A DNA stretch of 8,980 bases from Cypionkella sp. GTDB taxonomy: Bacteria > Pseudomonadota > Alphaproteobacteria > Rhodobacterales > Rhodobacteraceae. Where the stretch lies: positions 1-8,980 of the forward strand of contig JAGPBG010000071.1 of assembly GCA_018063485.1 (NCBI GenBank). The letters run 5' to 3'. The notes under the pieces were generated by a model. It saw only the letters and a program-made list of their open reading frames with translations, did not search any database and had not been told where the DNA came from. The position numbers were made by a program, and so were the translations under genes. Every line of letters starts with the position of its first letter. Within the stretch, counting starts at the first letter, position 1. Shown here in pieces: positions 6,607 through 8,980 of this stretch.

Positions 6607-7941
6607 ATGGCCCAATCCCCCTTCGATCTGCGCAGCAGCAACTGGCGACAGCCACGCGGTGAGGCGGCGCTGTCGGATGTCCACGCCTCGGTTGCCCTGC
6701 CCAAAGGCACATGGCGGCGCTTTGCTGCCTTTCTTGGTCCGGGTTATCTGGTGGCCGTGGGCTATATGGACCCCGGCAACTGGGCAACCAGCATCGCGGG
6801 CGGTGCCAGTTTTGGCTATACGCTGCTGGTGGTGGCGCTGATCTCGAACATCATGGCTGTGGTGCTGCAATCTTTATGCGCGCGCCTTGCCATCGCCTCG
6901 GGGCGCGATCTGGCGCAGGCCTGCCGTGATGCCTTTCCGAAATGGGTGTCGATCCCGCTCTGGCTCTCGGCAGAAATCGCCATCATCGCTACTGATATCG
7001 CCGAAGTGATCGGCACAGCCATCGGTCTGAACCTGCTGTTCGGAATCCCGCTGGAATTGGGCGTCTTGATCACAGCGCTGGATGTGTTCTTGATCCTGTG
7101 GCTGCAAACCAAGGGCTTTCGCTGGCTTGAGGCCTTCGTGATCGTGCTTTTGGGCGTCATCACACTGTCTTTTGGCATCCAGATCTTTCTGGCCGATCCG
7201 GTCTGGGGCGATGTGATCCGCGGCTTTGCCCCCACGGTCGAAATCATCAGAAACCCCGAAATGCTGTATCTGGCCCTTGGCATCCTTGGGGCTACTGTCA
7301 TGCCGCATAACCTTTATCTGCACTCGGCCATCGTGCAAACCCGCGCCTATGGCAATACCCTGCCCGAAAAGCGCGAAGCCCTGCGCTTTGCCACCTGGGA
7401 CAGCACCATCGCGCTCAGCTTTGCCTTGCTGATCAACGCCTCGATCCTGATCCTCGCCGCCGCTTTCCATGTCTCGGGCCAGACCCAGGTGGCGGAATTG
7501 GGCGATGCACATGAATTGATCGGCCCCCTGCTCGGCTCGGGCCTTGCGCCAATGCTGTTTGCCGTAGCGCTGCTGGCTTGCGGGCTGAACTCGACCGTCA
7601 CCGCCACCCTTGCAGGCCAGGCCGTGATGGAGGGGTTCTTGCAGATCCGACTGCCGCCATGGCTGCGCCGCCTTGTTACGCGCGCGATTGCCATCATCCC
7701 GGCCGCCGGGGTCACACTATACTACGGCGGTCAGGGCACCGGCGAATTGCTGATCCTCACCCAAGTCGTTCTGTCGCTGCAATTGTCCTTCGCAGTCGTC
7801 CCTTTGGTGATGTTCACGGCCGACCGAGCCAAAATGGGCGCGTTGGTTGCGCCGCGCTGGCTGGTGATATTTGCCACTTTGGTCACCATTGTTATCATCG
7901 CGCTGAACCTGAAATTGATCGCTGATTTCATTGCGTCCTGA
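6607..7941 (+). CDS. mntH: Nramp-family Mn2+/H+ symporter MntH
   Basis: 444 residues, normal for the family. An inner-membrane transporter that imports divalent metal, mainly Mn2+ in bacteria, with protons. After a roughly 35-residue cytoplasmic N terminus, about eleven hydrophobic helices follow. Helix 1 carries the metal-binding DPGNW (Asp55-Trp59) and helix 6 carries [10 protein letters not shown] (Met232, His234), the two unwound segments that hold the metal; Met232 matches the residue that favours soft transition metals over Ca2+ and Mg2+. The ATG at 6607 follows a weak AGG (6598-6600) and a short leader from a clear promoter. It is divergent from rpiA. The frame stays open upstream to 6481, but that part precedes the transcription start. 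No other metal-transport gene is adjacent. Confidence 0.95.
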   Translation: MAQSPFDLRSSNWRQPRGEAALSDVHASVALPKGTWRRFAAFLGPGYLVAVGYMDPGNWATSIAGGASFGYTLLVVALISNIMAVVLQSLCARLAIASGRDLAQACRDAFPKWVSIPLWLSAEIAIIATDIAEVIGTAIGLNLLFGIPLELGVLITALDVFLILWLQTKGFRWLEAFVIVLLGVITLSFGIQIFLADPVWGDVIRGFAPTVEIIRNPEMLYLALGILGATVMPHNLYLHSAIVQTRAYGNTLPEKREALRFATWDSTIALSFALLINASILILAAAFHVSGQTQVAELGDAHELIGPLLGSGLAPMLFAVALLACGLNSTVTATLAGQAVMEGFLQIRLPPWLRRLVTRAIAIIPAAGVTLYYGGQGTGELLILTQVVLSLQLSFAVVPLVMFTADRAKMGALVAPRWLVIFATLVTIVIIALNLKLIADFIAS

Positions 7942-8072
7942 CCGGGCACGAAAGTGGAAAGATGAGCTCCTATTTCACCTTTCCGCCGCTGGCCGTTCAA
8001 AAGCGTCGTTTTCCCCCTCACGCTTGCGGCGTTGATCGGCCATACTGCGGCCAAACCGCCAAGAGGCCGCTC
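7942..8072 (+). other. Gap between mntH and the GST gene
   Basis: 131 bases with no gene. The imperfect dyad GGAAAG (7957-7962) and CTTTCC (7979-7984) could fold after the mntH stop but has no T tract, so I do not call it a terminator. I see no convincing promoter: CATACT at 8041-8046 resembles a -10 hexamer but lacks a -35 partner at a usable distance. The GST gene may therefore be read from mntH or from a promoter I cannot recognise. Confidence 0.4.
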
Positions 8073-8735
8073 ATGTATACGTTGCATTATTTTCCCGACA
8101 CCGCCTCACTTGCCATCCGGATGGTGCTGGCCGAACTTGGCGTTCCGCATAATTCGCGCCAGATTGATCGTGCGGCAGGCGAGTTGAACTCGCCAAAATA
8201 CCGCGCCCTGCATCCGATGGGCAAAATCCCCGCCATGGAAACGCCTGATGGCCCGATGTTCGAAACCGCCGCGATCCTGCTTTACTTGTGCGACCGGCAC
8301 CAGGCCTTGGCCCCCACGCTCAAATCGGCCGAACGTGCTGCATTCCTGAAATGGCTGTTCTTCACCTCAACCAATATCCACCCAACCGTGATGCAGCTTT
8401 TCTACCCCGAGCGCACCGCAGGTGAGGCCCATGTCGATGCCGTCATGGCCCATGCCAGCGCTCATATGCACAGCCTTTTGACTTTGCTGAATGATATGGT
8501 CGCAGCCGACGCCCCAAAATGGTTGTCCACCGAGCCCAGCCTTCTTGGCTATTACATCGGCATGTTGATGCGCTGGCTTGCCTCGGTTCCCCCTGATCAT
8601 CCCGGCTATTTTCCAAGCAGCCGCTATCGCGCCTTGCACCACATCCTTCTCGCCCTGGAGGCCCGCCCTGCCGCCTTGGCCATTGCCGAAGACGAGGGCC
8701 TCGGGGCCACCGTTTTCACCAACCCCCAAATCTGA
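8073..8735 (+). CDS. Glutathione S-transferase-like protein
   Basis: 220 residues, typical of cytosolic GSTs, which add glutathione to electrophiles or bind it for other chemistry. The thioredoxin-like N-terminal domain (1 to about 80) opens with MYTLHYFPDTASLAIRMVLAE and contains HPMGKIPAM with the cis-Pro loop and FETAAILLYLCDRH, the family's glutathione-binding Glu/Ser-Ala-I motif with Thr in place of Ser. A helical C-terminal domain follows, with aromatic-rich helices (FLKWLFFTSTNIHP). Compared with beta-class GSTs (P-G-A-C-S), the catalytic Cys position is Ala11 and the next residue is Ser12, so a Ser-type mechanism or a non-enzymatic role is possible. The ATG at 8073 has AAGAGG six bases upstream. 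A longer frame from 7962 adds a Pro/Arg-rich stretch outside the fold. The substrate is unknown. Confidence 0.85.
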   Translation: MYTLHYFPDTASLAIRMVLAELGVPHNSRQIDRAAGELNSPKYRALHPMGKIPAMETPDGPMFETAAILLYLCDRHQALAPTLKSAERAAFLKWLFFTSTNIHPTVMQLFYPERTAGEAHVDAVMAHASAHMHSLLTLLNDMVAADAPKWLSTEPSLLGYYIGMLMRWLASVPPDHPGYFPSSRYRALHHILLALEARPAALAIAEDEGLGATVFTNPQI

Positions 8736-8744
8736 GCAGCCCCC

Positions 8745-8980
8745 ATGTTCCTCTCCGTTTTCGACATGTTCAAAGTGGGCGTTGGCCCTTCCTCCTCGCA
8801 CACCATGGGGCCGATGGTCGCCGCGGCGCGCTTTGTGGATCTCATGCGCGCTTCCCCATTCAGATTCGCCGGCCTGCGCGCTTCGCTGCATGGCTCGCTC
8901 GCCTTTACCGGCGTTGGCCATGCCACTGACCGCGCCACCATTCTGGGCCTGTGCGGCTTCGATCCCGCCAGCTATGACGC
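8745..8980 (+). CDS. sdaA: L-serine ammonia-lyase (iron-sulfur type), 5' part only
   Basis: 78 complete codons run off the right edge. The N terminus MFLSVFDMFKVGVGPSSSHT then GPM is the hallmark of the iron-sulfur L-serine dehydratase beta domain: FDxFKxGxGPSSSHTxGPM, residues 6-24. The following SLAFTGVGHATDRATILGLCG also fits the family's L-x-G-S-L-A-x-T-G-x-G-H-x-T-D motif. The enzyme converts serine to pyruvate and ammonia with a [4Fe-4S] cluster whose Cys ligands would lie outside the window. The ATG is nine bases after the GST stop, with only a weak GAG upstream, so it may be co-transcribed with the GST gene. Single-chain sdaA cannot be separated from a split beta-subunit form here. 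Confidence 0.88.
   Translation, partial: MFLSVFDMFKVGVGPSSSHTMGPMVAAARFVDLMRASPFRFAGLRASLHGSLAFTGVGHATDRATILGLCGFDPASYD

Noticed and set aside
7962..8072. Upstream extension of the GST by 37 residues
   Set aside because: The thioredoxin-like fold begins at the MYTLHYF sequence; the extension is Pro/Arg-rich and AAGAGG sits at the right distance before 8073.
1..8980. Mobile element, CRISPR array, toxin-antitoxin or defence cluster
   Set aside because: No direct-repeat array, transposase, integrase, or flanking repeats were seen, and every sizeable gene belongs to a known housekeeping family.

Overview
The window looks like ordinary chromosome of a GC-rich alphaproteobacterium, most likely in the Rhodobacterales (Rhodobacter/Roseobacter group). 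This is inferred from protein sequence character (RpiA beginning [10 protein letters not shown], the compact HflK/HflC pair, a DUF2065 protein), strong third-position GC bias, and gene order. I found no phage, transposon, CRISPR array, tRNA or rRNA, and no convincing undescribed multi-gene system.

Layout. Bases 1-296 hold no supported gene. They contain a good intrinsic terminator for the leftward genes and several short inverted repeats. From 297 to 6469 all genes run leftward (minus strand). In transcription order they are rpiA (ribose-5-phosphate isomerase) and gor (glutathione reductase), then a stem-loop that probably ends that unit. Next come hflK, hflC and a 64-residue DUF2065/YjeT-like protein, tightly overlapped and clearly one operon, and then a Do-family periplasmic serine protease (DegP/DegQ type) with its own leader. 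From 6607 rightward (plus strand) lie mntH (Nramp Mn2+ transporter), a glutathione S-transferase-like protein, and the first 78 codons of an L-serine ammonia-lyase that runs off the window.

How the genes fit together. hflK-hflC-DUF2065-htrA reads as an envelope quality-control block: the SPFH complex that modulates FtsH in the membrane, a small two-helix membrane protein, and a periplasmic protease/chaperone. rpiA-gor pairs a pentose-phosphate enzyme with an NADPH-consuming thiol reductase. The 137-bp divergent rpiA/mntH region holds the clearest regulatory signal. A near-consensus sigma-70 promoter for mntH (TTGACA, 16 bp, TATATT) is followed at once by an AT-rich Fur/Mur-like box over the expected transcription start, which fits manganese-responsive repression.

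Start codons needing care: htrA begins with GTG, gor apparently with TTG, rpiA probably at 6469 rather than 6481, mntH at 6607, and the GST at 8073.
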